Assembly: GCF_023115425.1 (NCBI RefSeq)
Contig: NZ_CP096032.1
Coordinates: forward strand, 930,001 to 994,000
Source of the DNA: Synechococcus sp. A10-1-5-1
Lineage (GTDB): Bacteria; Cyanobacteriota; Cyanobacteriia; PCC-6307; Cyanobiaceae
DNA length: 64,000 bases
Direction: 5' to 3'
Under the pieces are notes generated by a model. The model saw only the letters and a program-made list of their open reading frames with translations, did not search any database and had not been told where the DNA came from. A program made the translations under genes and the position numbers. Numbering within the stretch: the first letter of the stretch is position 1; the number at the start of each line of letters is the position of its first letter. This document shows, piece after piece, positions 44,588 to 52,576 of the stretch.

Positions 44588-45304
44588 ATGTTGGCCCCTG
44601 CCTCGCCGATGCCGCTGCTACCCCGCCGCTTTGAGCGCCTCCGCTCGGTGCTGAACCACCGGATGGGCGATCTGACGGTGGTGATGGAGCAGGTGGACAA
44701 GCCCCACAACCTCTCGGCGATCCTGCGCACCTGCGACGCGGTCGGGGTGCTCGAGGCCCATGTGGTGAGCCTGCCCGGGCGGCCGCGGACCTTCAACAAC
44801 ACCGCCAAGGGCAGCCAGAAATGGGTGCCGCTGCAGCCGCACCCGAGCATCGAGGGCTGCCTGCAGGGGCTCAAGGACCAAGGCTTCCGGATCTACGGGA
44901 CCCACCTGAGCGTCGACGCGGTGGACTACCGCGACTGCGACTTCACCGGTCCCAGCTGCTTTCTGATGGGGGCGGAGAAGTGGGGCATGAGCGATGAGGC
45001 CCTGGCCCTGGTGGATCAGCCGCTTTTCATCCCGATGACCGGGATGGTCCAGAGCCTGAACGTCAGCGTCGCCGCAGCCACCCTGCTCTTTGAAGCCCTG
45101 CGCCAACGGGAGCGGGCCGGCAAGGTCCCCAGCGCCGGCGAGGGCATCCCGGGGGGCGCGGACGCCTACCAGCGAATCCTCTTTGAGTGGGCCTACCCCC
45201 AGGTGGCGGACTGGTGCCGCCGCGAGGGGCGCCCCTACCCGGCCCTGACCGAGGAGGGCGAAATCGCCGAGGACCTCCCCCGCACCCTGAAGCTGCGCTA
45301 CTGA
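44588..45304 (+). CDS. trmH: tRNA (guanosine-18-2'-O) methyltransferase
   Basis: A 238-residue SPOUT enzyme. Motif 1 is VDKPHNLSAILRTCDAVGV, motif 2 LMGAEKWGMSDEAL, and motif 3 IPMTGMVQSLNVSVAAATLLFEALRQR, together forming the trefoil knot and SAM pocket. The C-terminal extension (EWAYPQVADWCRREG) matches TrmH. ATG 44588 or ATG 44609 (MPLLPRRFERL) could be the start. It is divergent from the ATL gene across a very short gap. Confidence 0.9.
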   Translation: MLAPASPMPLLPRRFERLRSVLNHRMGDLTVVMEQVDKPHNLSAILRTCDAVGVLEAHVVSLPGRPRTFNNTAKGSQKWVPLQPHPSIEGCLQGLKDQGFRIYGTHLSVDAVDYRDCDFTGPSCFLMGAEKWGMSDEALALVDQPLFIPMTGMVQSLNVSVAAATLLFEALRQRERAGKVPSAGEGIPGGADAYQRILFEWAYPQVADWCRREGRPYPALTEEGEIAEDLPRTLKLRY

Positions 45305-45345
45305 GACAGCAGCGGGAACGCTGAGAGCAGTTCCCCATACAGTTG

Positions 45346-45367
45346 TGATGCTTGATGCAGAGCATCA
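45346..45367. promoter_or_regulatory. Putative VapBC operator
   Basis: TGATGCT (45346-45352) and AGCATCA (45361-45367) form a 7-bp perfect inverted repeat that ends one base before the antitoxin ATG at 45369. The position suits autoregulation by the antitoxin-toxin complex. Confidence 0.6.
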
Positions 45368-45368
45368 G

Positions 45369-45608
45369 ATGCGTACGACCTTGTCCCTCGACGACGACGT
45401 CCTTGCGGCAGCCAAGGTGCTGGCGCGACAACGCAAGCAACCGATTGGCAGCGTGATCAGCGACCTCGCTCGCGAAGGATTAGCGCAGGCCAATCGGAAG
45501 AACCAGGAGACCCCAAAGGCCAGGCGCAATGGCCTGGCGCTGCTTCCCCGACGCGCAGATGGATCCCCTGTGGACTTGGAGCTAGTGAACAGCCTGCGGG
45601 AGGACTAA
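45369..45608 (+). CDS. VapB-type antitoxin
   Basis: About 79 residues from ATG 45369. The N-terminus MRTTLSLDDDVLAAAKVLARQRKQPIGSVISDLAREGL is a ribbon-helix-helix DNA-binding domain of VapB/CopG type. The C-terminal tail (GLALLPRRADGSPVDLELVNSLRED) is the flexible toxin-binding part. The open frame begins at 45345, but that would read through the operator dyad. Stop and toxin start overlap by one base (TAATG), the usual coupling in toxin-antitoxin pairs. Confidence 0.86.
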   Translation: MRTTLSLDDDVLAAAKVLARQRKQPIGSVISDLAREGLAQANRKNQETPKARRNGLALLPRRADGSPVDLELVNSLRED

Positions 45609-46042
45609 TGGCGAAAGCGACAGCCCTCCTGGACGTCAATGTTCTGATTGCCCTTCTCGATCCGCAACACGTTCACCACGAGCTCTGCCATGGCTGGTTC
45701 GCGAGCCGGGGCGATGCCCCCTGGGCCAGTTGCGCCATCACCCAAAACGCTGTGCTGCGGATCCTTGGCAATCCGCGCTATCCCAACTCCCCAGGTCCGC
45801 CGGCCAGCGTGGCGCCCCACCTCGACAGCCTGGTGGGACATCCCAACCATCAATTCTGGGAAAGCAATCCGAGCTTGCTCGGCCAACCGTTCATCGAACG
45901 TTCCGCGTTGGTCGATCACGCGCAGATCACAGATCTCTACCTGCTTGCACTGGCCAAGCATCACGGCGGAACACTGGCCACCCTCGATCAACGCATCCAG
46001 GTCAAGAAAGGAGAGCAAGGGTTGGAGCTGATTCGCCCCTAA
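45608..46042 (+). CDS. VapC-type PIN-domain toxin
   Basis: 144 residues. ALLDVNVLIALLDPQHVHHE holds the first acidic residue of the PIN site. Others are expected near the SALVDHAQITDLYLLALAKHHGG segment and in LATLDQRI. VapC toxins are Mg-dependent RNases that often cut tRNA or rRNA. It forms a classic antitoxin-toxin pair with the upstream gene and sits alone between trmH and an ABC permease. Target RNA is unknown. Confidence 0.88.
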   Translation: MAKATALLDVNVLIALLDPQHVHHELCHGWFASRGDAPWASCAITQNAVLRILGNPRYPNSPGPPASVAPHLDSLVGHPNHQFWESNPSLLGQPFIERSALVDHAQITDLYLLALAKHHGGTLATLDQRIQVKKGEQGLELIRP

Positions 46043-46045
46043 CCC

Positions 46046-46945
46046 CTACTGCTCCGAGCGGAGGTTGTTGCTGCTGCCGCTCAGCCAACTCTCCAGGCCC
46101 TCCCCAAGGAACGAGAGCCCAAGCACGAGAACAAACATCGCCACCCCGGGGTAGAGGGCCGTCCACCAGACCCCGGTGGGCAGGGCATTGAGGGCCTGCT
46201 GCAGATCACTGCCCCACTCCGGCACGGTCTCGGGAAGCCCTAGGCCGAGGAAGCCCAGGCCACCGAGCACCAGCACGGCGTCGGCCGCGTTCAGGGTCAG
46301 CAGGACCGGCACCGAGGTGATGACATTGCGGAAGAGGTAGCGGCGCAGGATCCACCAGGGACTGGCCCCCAGGGAGCGGGCCGCTTCCACGTAGAGCTCA
46401 GCCTTGACCTGGGCGGTCTGGTTGCGGACCACCCGGAAGTACTGCGGGATGTAGACGACGCAGAGGGCCGCAGCGGCATTGGGCAGGCCCTTGCCCAGCA
46501 GGAAGGCCAGCACCACCGACAACAGCAGGACGGGCAGGGTGTAAAGCGTGTCCATGAGCAGCACCAGGACTCGATCCAGCCAGCCGCCGAGGTAGCCGCT
46601 GACCATCCCCAGAGGCACCCCAATCACCAGGGCCGAGACCAGGGCCACCACCACGACCTGCAGGGCCACGCCGCTTCCCGCCAGGGTGCGGCTGCAGACA
46701 TCGCGGCCGAGGCGATCCGTGCCGCACCAGTGCTGCCAGGACGGCGGCGCATAGATCGGGTTCTCCAACCCGCCATTCACCTCGGGCAGCAAACCCAGGT
46801 GAATGAACAGCGGCGTCAGCACCGCCACCAGGGCGTAAACCAGGACGATCACCACACCCCAGCGGGCCATCCGGGCCGCGAGGCTGCGGGGGCGCCAGGC
46901 GAGAAGGCGCGATGCCGCAGATGTGGGTAAGACAGGAGGAGTCAT
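46046..46945 (-). CDS. Peptide/nickel-type ABC transporter permease (DppC/OppC family)
   Basis: About 299 residues from ATG 46945. An N-terminal helix (WGVVIVLVYALVAVLTPLFI) precedes the HWCGTDRLGRDVCSRTLAGSGVAL motif of the DppC family. Five further helices and the cytoplasmic coupling loop EAARSLGASPWWILRRYLFRNV follow. No partner permease, ATPase or binding protein is adjacent, so those subunits must be encoded elsewhere. Substrate could be peptides, nickel or another solute. Divergent from the response regulator, 11 bp between starts. Confidence 0.88.
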   Translation of the reverse strand: MTPPVLPTSAASRLLAWRPRSLAARMARWGVVIVLVYALVAVLTPLFIHLGLLPEVNGGLENPIYAPPSWQHWCGTDRLGRDVCSRTLAGSGVALQVVVVALVSALVIGVPLGMVSGYLGGWLDRVLVLLMDTLYTLPVLLLSVVLAFLLGKGLPNAAAALCVVYIPQYFRVVRNQTAQVKAELYVEAARSLGASPWWILRRYLFRNVITSVPVLLTLNAADAVLVLGGLGFLGLGLPETVPEWGSDLQQALNALPTGVWWTALYPGVAMFVLVLGLSFLGEGLESWLSGSSNNLRSEQ

Positions 46946-46956
46946 TGCGGCACACC

Positions 46957-47679
46957 ATGCCACCGATGGCCCCTGGCAGCCAAGCCACCCGACTGCTGCT
47001 TGCGGACGACGATCCCAAGCTGCGGCAGTTCCTGGAGCTCGAGCTCGCGGAGGAGGGTTACACGGTGCAGAGCGCCGCCACCGGCATGGATGCCCTCCTG
47101 GCGATTCGCCAGGACGCGCCGGAGCTGGTGATCCTCGATTGGATGCTGCCGGACCTCAGCGGCGTCGAGGTCTGCCAGCGGCTGCGCTCCACAGGATTGG
47201 GGGTACCGGTGCTGATGCTTACCGGCCGTGATGCCGTGGCCGATCGGGTCGAGGCCCTCGATGCCGGGGCGGATGACTACCTGGTGAAGCCGTTCTCGAT
47301 CGAAGAGCTCCTGGCGCGGCTGCGGGCCCTGGCCCGGCGCGGGACGAGAAGCGAGCCCGGCCTGCTGCAGATCGACGACCTGATGCTGAACACCGCCAGC
47401 CATGAGGTCAGCCGAGGCGGTGCCGCGATCCACCTGAGCCTGACGGAATTCAGCCTGCTGCGGGAGCTGATGCGCGAACCAGGGCGGGTGCAGAGCCGCG
47501 AGCAGCTGCTCCACAGCGTCTGGGGCGAAGGCTTCGTCGGCGACAGCAATGTCCTGGATGTCTACGTGCGCTACCTGCGCCGCAAACTCGAGCCGGAGGG
47601 TCAACCCACCTTGATCCAGACGGTCCGCGGCGTGGGCTTCCTGCTCAAACCCGGGGCCCCAAAGATCGTGGCGCCATGA
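46957..47679 (+). CDS. OmpR-family response regulator
   Basis: About 240 residues. The receiver domain shows LLLADDDPKLRQFLELELAEEGY with the acidic pocket, VILDWMLPDLSGVEV with the phosphoacceptor aspartate, and DDYLVKPFSIEELLARL. The winged-helix output domain is typical (LTEFSLLRELMREPGRVQSREQLLHSVWG, VLDVYVRYLRRKLE, VRGVGFLL). ATG 46957 or 46966 is the start. Followed by an overlapping single-domain receiver and a convergent histidine kinase, so the three genes probably form one signalling unit. Confidence 0.92.
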   Translation: MPPMAPGSQATRLLLADDDPKLRQFLELELAEEGYTVQSAATGMDALLAIRQDAPELVILDWMLPDLSGVEVCQRLRSTGLGVPVLMLTGRDAVADRVEALDAGADDYLVKPFSIEELLARLRALARRGTRSEPGLLQIDDLMLNTASHEVSRGGAAIHLSLTEFSLLRELMREPGRVQSREQLLHSVWGEGFVGDSNVLDVYVRYLRRKLEPEGQPTLIQTVRGVGFLLKPGAPKIVAP

Positions 47680-48029
47680 CCCAACTGGTGGCGGTGGTCG
47701 ACGACGACCCGCGTATCCGCGAACTCCTGGCCTGCGAGCTGGAGGACCTGGGAGCCGAGGTGTTGCGCTGCCGCGAGGGGGGCGAGCTGCTGGCGGACGG
47801 CCGGCTGGATCAAGTGGAGCTGGTGCTGCTGGATTGGGTGATGCCCGGGCTGGATGGCGAGGCCACCCTACGGGCCCTCAAAGGCCAAGCCTTCCAGGCG
47901 CCCGTGGTGGTCGTCACTGCCCTATCGGATCCGCGGGTCAGCGAGACCGCCCAGCGGGAAGGGGCGGCCGCGACGCTGCTGAAAACCGAGGCGGTCGATC
48001 ATCTACCGCAGCTGCTCAACCGGCGCTGA
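47676..48029 (+). CDS. Single-domain response regulator receiver
   Basis: 117 residues consisting only of a receiver: VAVVDDDPRIRELLACELEDLGA with acidic pocket residues, VLLDWVMPGLDGEATL with the phosphoacceptor aspartate, VVVTALSDPR, and LLKTEAV in place of the usual KPF, so the conserved proline is missing while the lysine is kept. No output domain, so it may act as a phosphate sink or CheY-like partner. Overlaps the upstream regulator by 4 bp and the histidine kinase 3' end by 14 bp. Confidence 0.88.
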   Translation: MTQLVAVVDDDPRIRELLACELEDLGAEVLRCREGGELLADGRLDQVELVLLDWVMPGLDGEATLRALKGQAFQAPVVVVTALSDPRVSETAQREGAAATLLKTEAVDHLPQLLNRR

Positions 48030-49476
48030 ACCAGCGACGGAGGGACTCATTGCGGCTCGGGCGCGGCTCGCTCGAAGCAGTCAGCACGGCGGGTAGGCGC
48101 AGCTGGAAATCAGCCCCACCGGCGGGCGCATCCACCACCGCGACGCTTCCGCCCATCCGCTCCATCAGGGTCTTGACCACCGCCAATCCGATGCCATGGC
48201 CTGAGACCCCACCTGTGGTGCTGCCGCGGCGGAAGCGCTCAAAGATCTGCTGCCGCTCCTCGGCGGGAACCCCGGGTCCGTGGTCAATCACATGCAAAAC
48301 GACGACCTCGGCATCACTGCTGAGACACAGCTCAATCGGCGAAGCCGGAGGGCTGTATTTGCTGGCGTTCTCCACCAGGTTGGTGAGGCACTGGCTGAGG
48401 CGTTCCGGATCCGCCGAGACTTCCGCGTATCCCACTGGCGCAGGCAGCAGGCGCAAGCGGCCATTGCTACTGGCCTGGAGCCGGCTGAACAGATCGGAGA
48501 GCACGGCGTAGGGGTCGAGCTGACGGCACTCGAGCTGCAAACGCCCCGCATCGTCCCGGGCGATCTCCAGCAGGTCGTTGACCAGGCGCCCCATCGAGTC
48601 GGATTCCTCAGCCACCAACTGCAGCTGCTCCTGATCGGCCGTGGAGAGCTGATCGCGATGGCGCAAGAGCCGGCGGCTGTAGCCGGAAATCAGGGTGATG
48701 GGCGTGCGCAGCTCATGGGAGACGCCATTGACAAAGGTGCGCTGGTGCTCCCAGGCCTCCGAGAGACGGTCCAGGAGATCGTTAAAGGCTGTGCCGATCG
48801 GCCTGAGTTCCTGGGGCTGCCCCTTCAACGAAAGGCGCTCCGTGCTGAGGGAAGTACTGGTCATGCCTTTGAGCGACTCACTAAAGACCTCCAGGGGCAT
48901 CAGGCCGCGGTGAATCACCAGCCGCAGCAGAGCTGAGGTGAACAGCGCTGTCATCCCGGCGACGGCGATCAAGAGCAACTGGAGTTGCTGCTCCTGGGCG
49001 TGTTGCAGGCTGAAGTCCTGAACAAAGCGCAGTTGATAGGGCTGGCCCGCCAGGCGAATGGGAATAGCGGAGGTGAAGTAAGAGCGGCCGGCCAACTCGA
49101 ATTCATGGGGCCTGGAGCTCTGCAGCAACTCCTTGGCGGCCGCAGCGATCAAGGGATGGGTGGCGCTGTAGTCCTCAAAGAGGGGACCAACGGGCAGCAG
49201 CAGCGGCGGTCCTTTGGCTCGCTGGGGCTGAAGCCAGACCATCCAGGTCGGCGTGGCCAGTTCACTGAGGAGTTCCTGCAGCTCCGCGGGGGTATCGACA
49301 TCGGCGGGGGCCAGGCGTTCGAGCACCTCCCGGGCGGCCTCGGCCTGGGCCACATGGCGGTCGTAGCGCAGGCGACCGGAGAGCTCGCGATTCACACCGA
49401 GCAGGACGACGTAGCCAGCCAAAACCGCCAGCAAGCTGGTGGCCTGCAGATGACGGCGAATGGAGGAGGCAGGCAT
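48016..49476 (-). CDS. Sensor histidine kinase with HAMP domain
   Basis: 486 residues. A first membrane helix (ATSLLAVLAGYVVLLGV, about 12-28), a periplasmic sensor region to about 163, a second helix (LQLLLIAVAGMTALFTSALL) and a HAMP segment precede the kinase core. His254 lies in NGVSHELRTPITLISGYSRRLL. The ATPase shows LVENASKYSPP (N box), VIDHGPGVPAEE (G1), and GHGIGLAVVKTLMERMGG (G2). It is convergent with the two regulators and is their likely partner. The signal sensed is unknown. Confidence 0.93.
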   Translation of the reverse strand: MPASSIRRHLQATSLLAVLAGYVVLLGVNRELSGRLRYDRHVAQAEAAREVLERLAPADVDTPAELQELLSELATPTWMVWLQPQRAKGPPLLLPVGPLFEDYSATHPLIAAAAKELLQSSRPHEFELAGRSYFTSAIPIRLAGQPYQLRFVQDFSLQHAQEQQLQLLLIAVAGMTALFTSALLRLVIHRGLMPLEVFSESLKGMTSTSLSTERLSLKGQPQELRPIGTAFNDLLDRLSEAWEHQRTFVNGVSHELRTPITLISGYSRRLLRHRDQLSTADQEQLQLVAEESDSMGRLVNDLLEIARDDAGRLQLECRQLDPYAVLSDLFSRLQASSNGRLRLLPAPVGYAEVSADPERLSQCLTNLVENASKYSPPASPIELCLSSDAEVVVLHVIDHGPGVPAEERQQIFERFRRGSTTGGVSGHGIGLAVVKTLMERMGGSVAVVDAPAGGADFQLRLPAVLTASSEPRPSRNESLRRWFSAG

Positions 49477-49621
49477 GGACCGCGCGGCAGCCTCTAGGCC
49501 CGGACCCTAGGCAGGGCAGAGGATCTGCGCCACTCAGGGAACTCTCAGACAAACCTCAGACAATTGTTCTGGCCGCACCCATTTGCGCTGCATACGGTGA
49601 AGAGAAGCCACCGCACGATTC

Positions 49622-50125
49622 ATGACGGCTTCCACCCTCAAGCCTCAGCTTCGCCACACTCTGCTGAGAAACCTGAACGCCAAACAATCCGGCAAAAAGA
49701 ATTGGCTTCAGAAGGGCTTCACCTTGGTGGAGCTGATGATCGTGATTGTGATTGTTGGCATCTTGAGTGCCGTAGCCTTACCAAACTTTTTGAGTCAAAC
49801 CGAAAAAGCAAAAGCTGCCGAACCAAAAACAAAAGTGTCAGCACTACTGAAACAAGCAGCCGCAGAAGCCCTGGAAGGCACCGCTGCAACAGCAGTAACA
49901 ACAATGAACACAGCAACCACAGGCCCAGTCGCTGTTGCGACAGCAACTGGCAACTGGACATACACGATGAGCTCCGGATCAACAGCAGCCGACGATATCG
50001 TGGTCACAGCAGCACCCAAATCAGGTACCGCCGCCGCAGGAATAACGTCTATTCAGGGATGTGTCGACGTGAAGACAGGCGCAATTGAAGTCGAACAGTC
50101 AGCGACAGCAAAAACAGCTTGCTAA
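49622..50125 (+). CDS. Major type IV pilin-like protein (PilA family)
   Basis: 167 residues. A long basic leader ends at WLQKG/FTLVELMIVIVIVGILSAVALPNF, a textbook prepilin peptidase site with Glu at +5 and a hydrophobic helix. The soluble part is rich in Ala, Thr and Ser, with two cysteines near the end (GCVDVKTG, terminal TAC) that could form the D-region disulfide. It leads a plus-strand set of pilin-like genes ending in a pilin-RTX fusion. GC content is visibly lower than in neighbouring housekeeping genes. Confidence 0.92.
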   Translation: MTASTLKPQLRHTLLRNLNAKQSGKKNWLQKGFTLVELMIVIVIVGILSAVALPNFLSQTEKAKAAEPKTKVSALLKQAAAEALEGTAATAVTTMNTATTGPVAVATATGNWTYTMSSGSTAADDIVVTAAPKSGTAAAGITSIQGCVDVKTGAIEVEQSATAKTAC

Positions 50126-50165
50126 GAGCGCGCTTTGGAAGCCATTGACTACACAAAACAGGTCG

Positions 50166-51566
50166 ATGAAGCAGCCAAGACATCTCAAAAGCAAAGATCA
50201 AGACAGGGGATTTATCCTCCCCCTCGTCATGATCATCTCGCTGATCATCGCCACCGGACTCATGGCCCTAGCCGCACGCTCGTGGCTCGGGCTTTCCGGC
50301 ACGATTCGACAAAGCCAGTCCCGACAAGCCAGAGAGATTGCAGAGGCCGGAATTGCCAGAACACTCGAAAGCTTGAATCGCTCATATTCCTACCTATTGA
50401 TCAAGAGCTACGATTCCAGCGTTAGCGGACAACCCTGGAACGACGGCGACTACATCTCATCGGTGTGCCCCGATGTGATCTTCGGAGAGCCAAGCCTGAG
50501 CGGCACCGTTGGCGCAAATGGGAAGTACACACTGCTGAGCTACCTTTTTCAAGGCAGCCCCTTCTACGGTGGCAAGGCAACCATTCGAATGAAGGGCGAG
50601 CGACTGCATTCAAACAACGCAGTCGCCGCAACTTCGATCGTCGAAGAGACCATTGATATACGACCCAAAAGCTGCACCAACTCCTTTGGCGAGCCGACGG
50701 TCACCAGCGGCTTCCCTGGCCTGCTAGGCCAGAAGGTTGTCCTTGGCAACAACGACGTCTTTGGAACACTCTCTGGGAATGTTCTTTGCCTCCAGTGCTA
50801 CTCAGGAACGGACTTTGAATCACTGACCAGAGAGCAACAAGAGGCCTACATCCAAATGAATAAAAACGGCTCTGTAGCTGGCCAAATCTTCCTCGGACCG
50901 ATTGATCTTCCTTCAGTTCCAGAACCTCCTGCAGGACTCACATTCGACACACCCGCATCTATCACAAGCAGCACGACACTAACCGCAGGACAAAACACTG
51001 GACCCTGCCGCATAGAAGACAAAGGAGATGAACCACCCATCACACATTGCGTCGTCGATGACATCAGCCTGAAAAGCAAGAACGAAATCCTCACGGTTGA
51101 CACAACAGCAGGTGACGTGAGGATTTACGTGCGAGGAAGTGAAGCAGTCTTTACCGGCGGCGCAGCAATCAAACACATCCCCGACAGTGCAAGCGCAAGC
51201 TCTTTGGGTCTGTTCGGGAATCCAATTGACCCGGACAACACAACAACAGACCAATTGGTCCGCCTAGCAGGTGCATCAACAGCTAACGCGCTTTGGGCCT
51301 ATTTCCCTGACGGGAATATGGGAATCAATGGCGGCTCTAAGGAAACGGCTGACTGTGATGCAGAAGGCGAATGCACTGGCGGAGATATCAACGGTGCCAT
51401 CTGGGCCAAAGAATGGAATGGTTCCTCATCCAACGTTGCACAGCTTGTTGTGCCAGCCGATATCGGCACCCAACTCTTCAACAAATTCGGACCGCAATTC
51501 GCGCTTGGCATCCGCGACTACGTCGCCTTGGGTGTCTCGCATTGGAGCAGCTGGACCAAACAATAA
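50166..51566 (+). CDS. PilX-like minor pilus component, large
   Basis: About 466 residues. RGFILPLVMIISLIIATGLMALAARSWLG is a pilin-like hydrophobic helix after a glycine, but the +5 glutamate is missing, as in PilX/GspK-type tip subunits. A helical stretch follows (QSQSRQAREIAEAGIARTLESL), then a long Cys-containing globular domain. The open frame extends upstream to a TTG at 50085 inside the pilin gene. ATG 50166 gives a leader length like the other members. Second gene of the plus-strand pilin set. Far larger than usual PilX, so it may be a tip adhesin. Confidence 0.75.
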   Translation: MKQPRHLKSKDQDRGFILPLVMIISLIIATGLMALAARSWLGLSGTIRQSQSRQAREIAEAGIARTLESLNRSYSYLLIKSYDSSVSGQPWNDGDYISSVCPDVIFGEPSLSGTVGANGKYTLLSYLFQGSPFYGGKATIRMKGERLHSNNAVAATSIVEETIDIRPKSCTNSFGEPTVTSGFPGLLGQKVVLGNNDVFGTLSGNVLCLQCYSGTDFESLTREQQEAYIQMNKNGSVAGQIFLGPIDLPSVPEPPAGLTFDTPASITSSTTLTAGQNTGPCRIEDKGDEPPITHCVVDDISLKSKNEILTVDTTAGDVRIYVRGSEAVFTGGAAIKHIPDSASASSLGLFGNPIDPDNTTTDQLVRLAGASTANALWAYFPDGNMGINGGSKETADCDAEGECTGGDINGAIWAKEWNGSSSNVAQLVVPADIGTQLFNKFGPQFALGIRDYVALGVSHWSSWTKQ

Positions 51567-51581
51567 GGCCGGGAAATCAAG

Positions 51582-52082
51582 ATGACATCACGTCAAAGAA
51601 AACAAGGGAATGAAGGAATCAGCCTTCCAGAAGTCCTGATCGCCTCTTTCATCTTGATCTTGGTTGTCCTGAACAGCATCAGGATGACAACAAGTGCACT
51701 CAGCGGAATGGGCCGGTCCAAGAGCAGATCGCTTGTGGATGTCGCCATTGCAGAGCGTATTGAGACCTTGCGTAAACAGAGTTTTGACTTCCTCTGCACG
51801 CAAGGATGTAGCAACGATGAGCTGACCCAAGCGCTGAAATACGATCTCACGACCCTCAAGCCCCTTTGCGCGGAAAAGAACTTGGGGGAAGCCTTTTTAA
51901 GCAACCTGCCACCAACCGATAAGCCTGAGAGCTTCAGCGTGGCGTCGATCCCACCTGTGACCGTGGAGGTGACCTACACAGCAGAGCAAAACCGGCTGCA
52001 TGTCAGCTATGCAGCCGCGACCAACCCAGACATGGTCGTCTCAACGACCCTCGTTCCCCATGCCCATGGGTGGTGTCCATGA
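51582..52082 (+). CDS. PilV-like minor pilin
   Basis: 166 residues. The leader ends at GNEG/ISLPEVLIASFILILVVLNSIR, with Glu at +5. The soluble part is short and has paired cysteines (FLCTQGCSND, LKPLCAEK). Homology beyond the N-terminal helix is not recognised. It overlaps the next gene by 4 bp (ATGA). Confidence 0.82.
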   Translation: MTSRQRKQGNEGISLPEVLIASFILILVVLNSIRMTTSALSGMGRSKSRSLVDVAIAERIETLRKQSFDFLCTQGCSNDELTQALKYDLTTLKPLCAEKNLGEAFLSNLPPTDKPESFSVASIPPVTVEVTYTAEQNRLHVSYAAATNPDMVVSTTLVPHAHGWCP

Positions 52083-52576
52083 AAGACGAGGCTGGTTTTT
52101 CGATGCCAGAGCTGATGGTTGTCATCGTGATCGTTGGCATCCTCTCGGGCCTCGCCATTCCCAATTTTCTGCAGCGCTGGGAGGACGAACGCCTCAACAG
52201 CGCCGCAAAACTCACCACCAGCTGGCTGGAAGATCTCAGACGCAAAGCCATTCAAAATTCAACGGTCTGCCGGGCCGTCATTGACAGTGCTGCCGCCACC
52301 TTCACGGGGACCTGCGATCACCAACCGACTCAAAGCTCGGTGTTGGATCTTCAGCAAGAGATCACCAACACCACTGGCTTGAGTTTCGCCTTGCAGAACG
52401 GTTCTCCCTCCACCTGGGTCTTCACCCCTCGGGGCACAACCACAACCGATGGCGACCTCCGCATCAACCTGCTCGGCAGCAGCCACGCACGTTGCCTGCG
52501 CTTGCTGGAACCCCTCGGCTCCTTGCGTGCGGGCAAGTTTCGCTCAGGACTATGCGTCTTCACCACCAGCTACTGA
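52079..52576 (+). CDS. GspH/FimT-like minor pilin
   Basis: About 165 residues from ATG 52079, a start that overlaps the upstream stop. The prepilin site is DEAG/FSMPELMVVIVIVGILSGLAIPNF. A helix (LTTSWLEDLRRKAIQNSTV) and a beta-rich region with GspH/FimT character follow, including RLLEPLGSLRAG near the end. It overlaps the pilin-RTX gene by 25 bp, so the four downstream genes form one translational unit. Confidence 0.85.
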   Translation: MKDEAGFSMPELMVVIVIVGILSGLAIPNFLQRWEDERLNSAAKLTTSWLEDLRRKAIQNSTVCRAVIDSAAATFTGTCDHQPTQSSVLDLQQEITNTTGLSFALQNGSPSTWVFTPRGTTTTDGDLRINLLGSSHARCLRLLEPLGSLRAGKFRSGLCVFTTSY

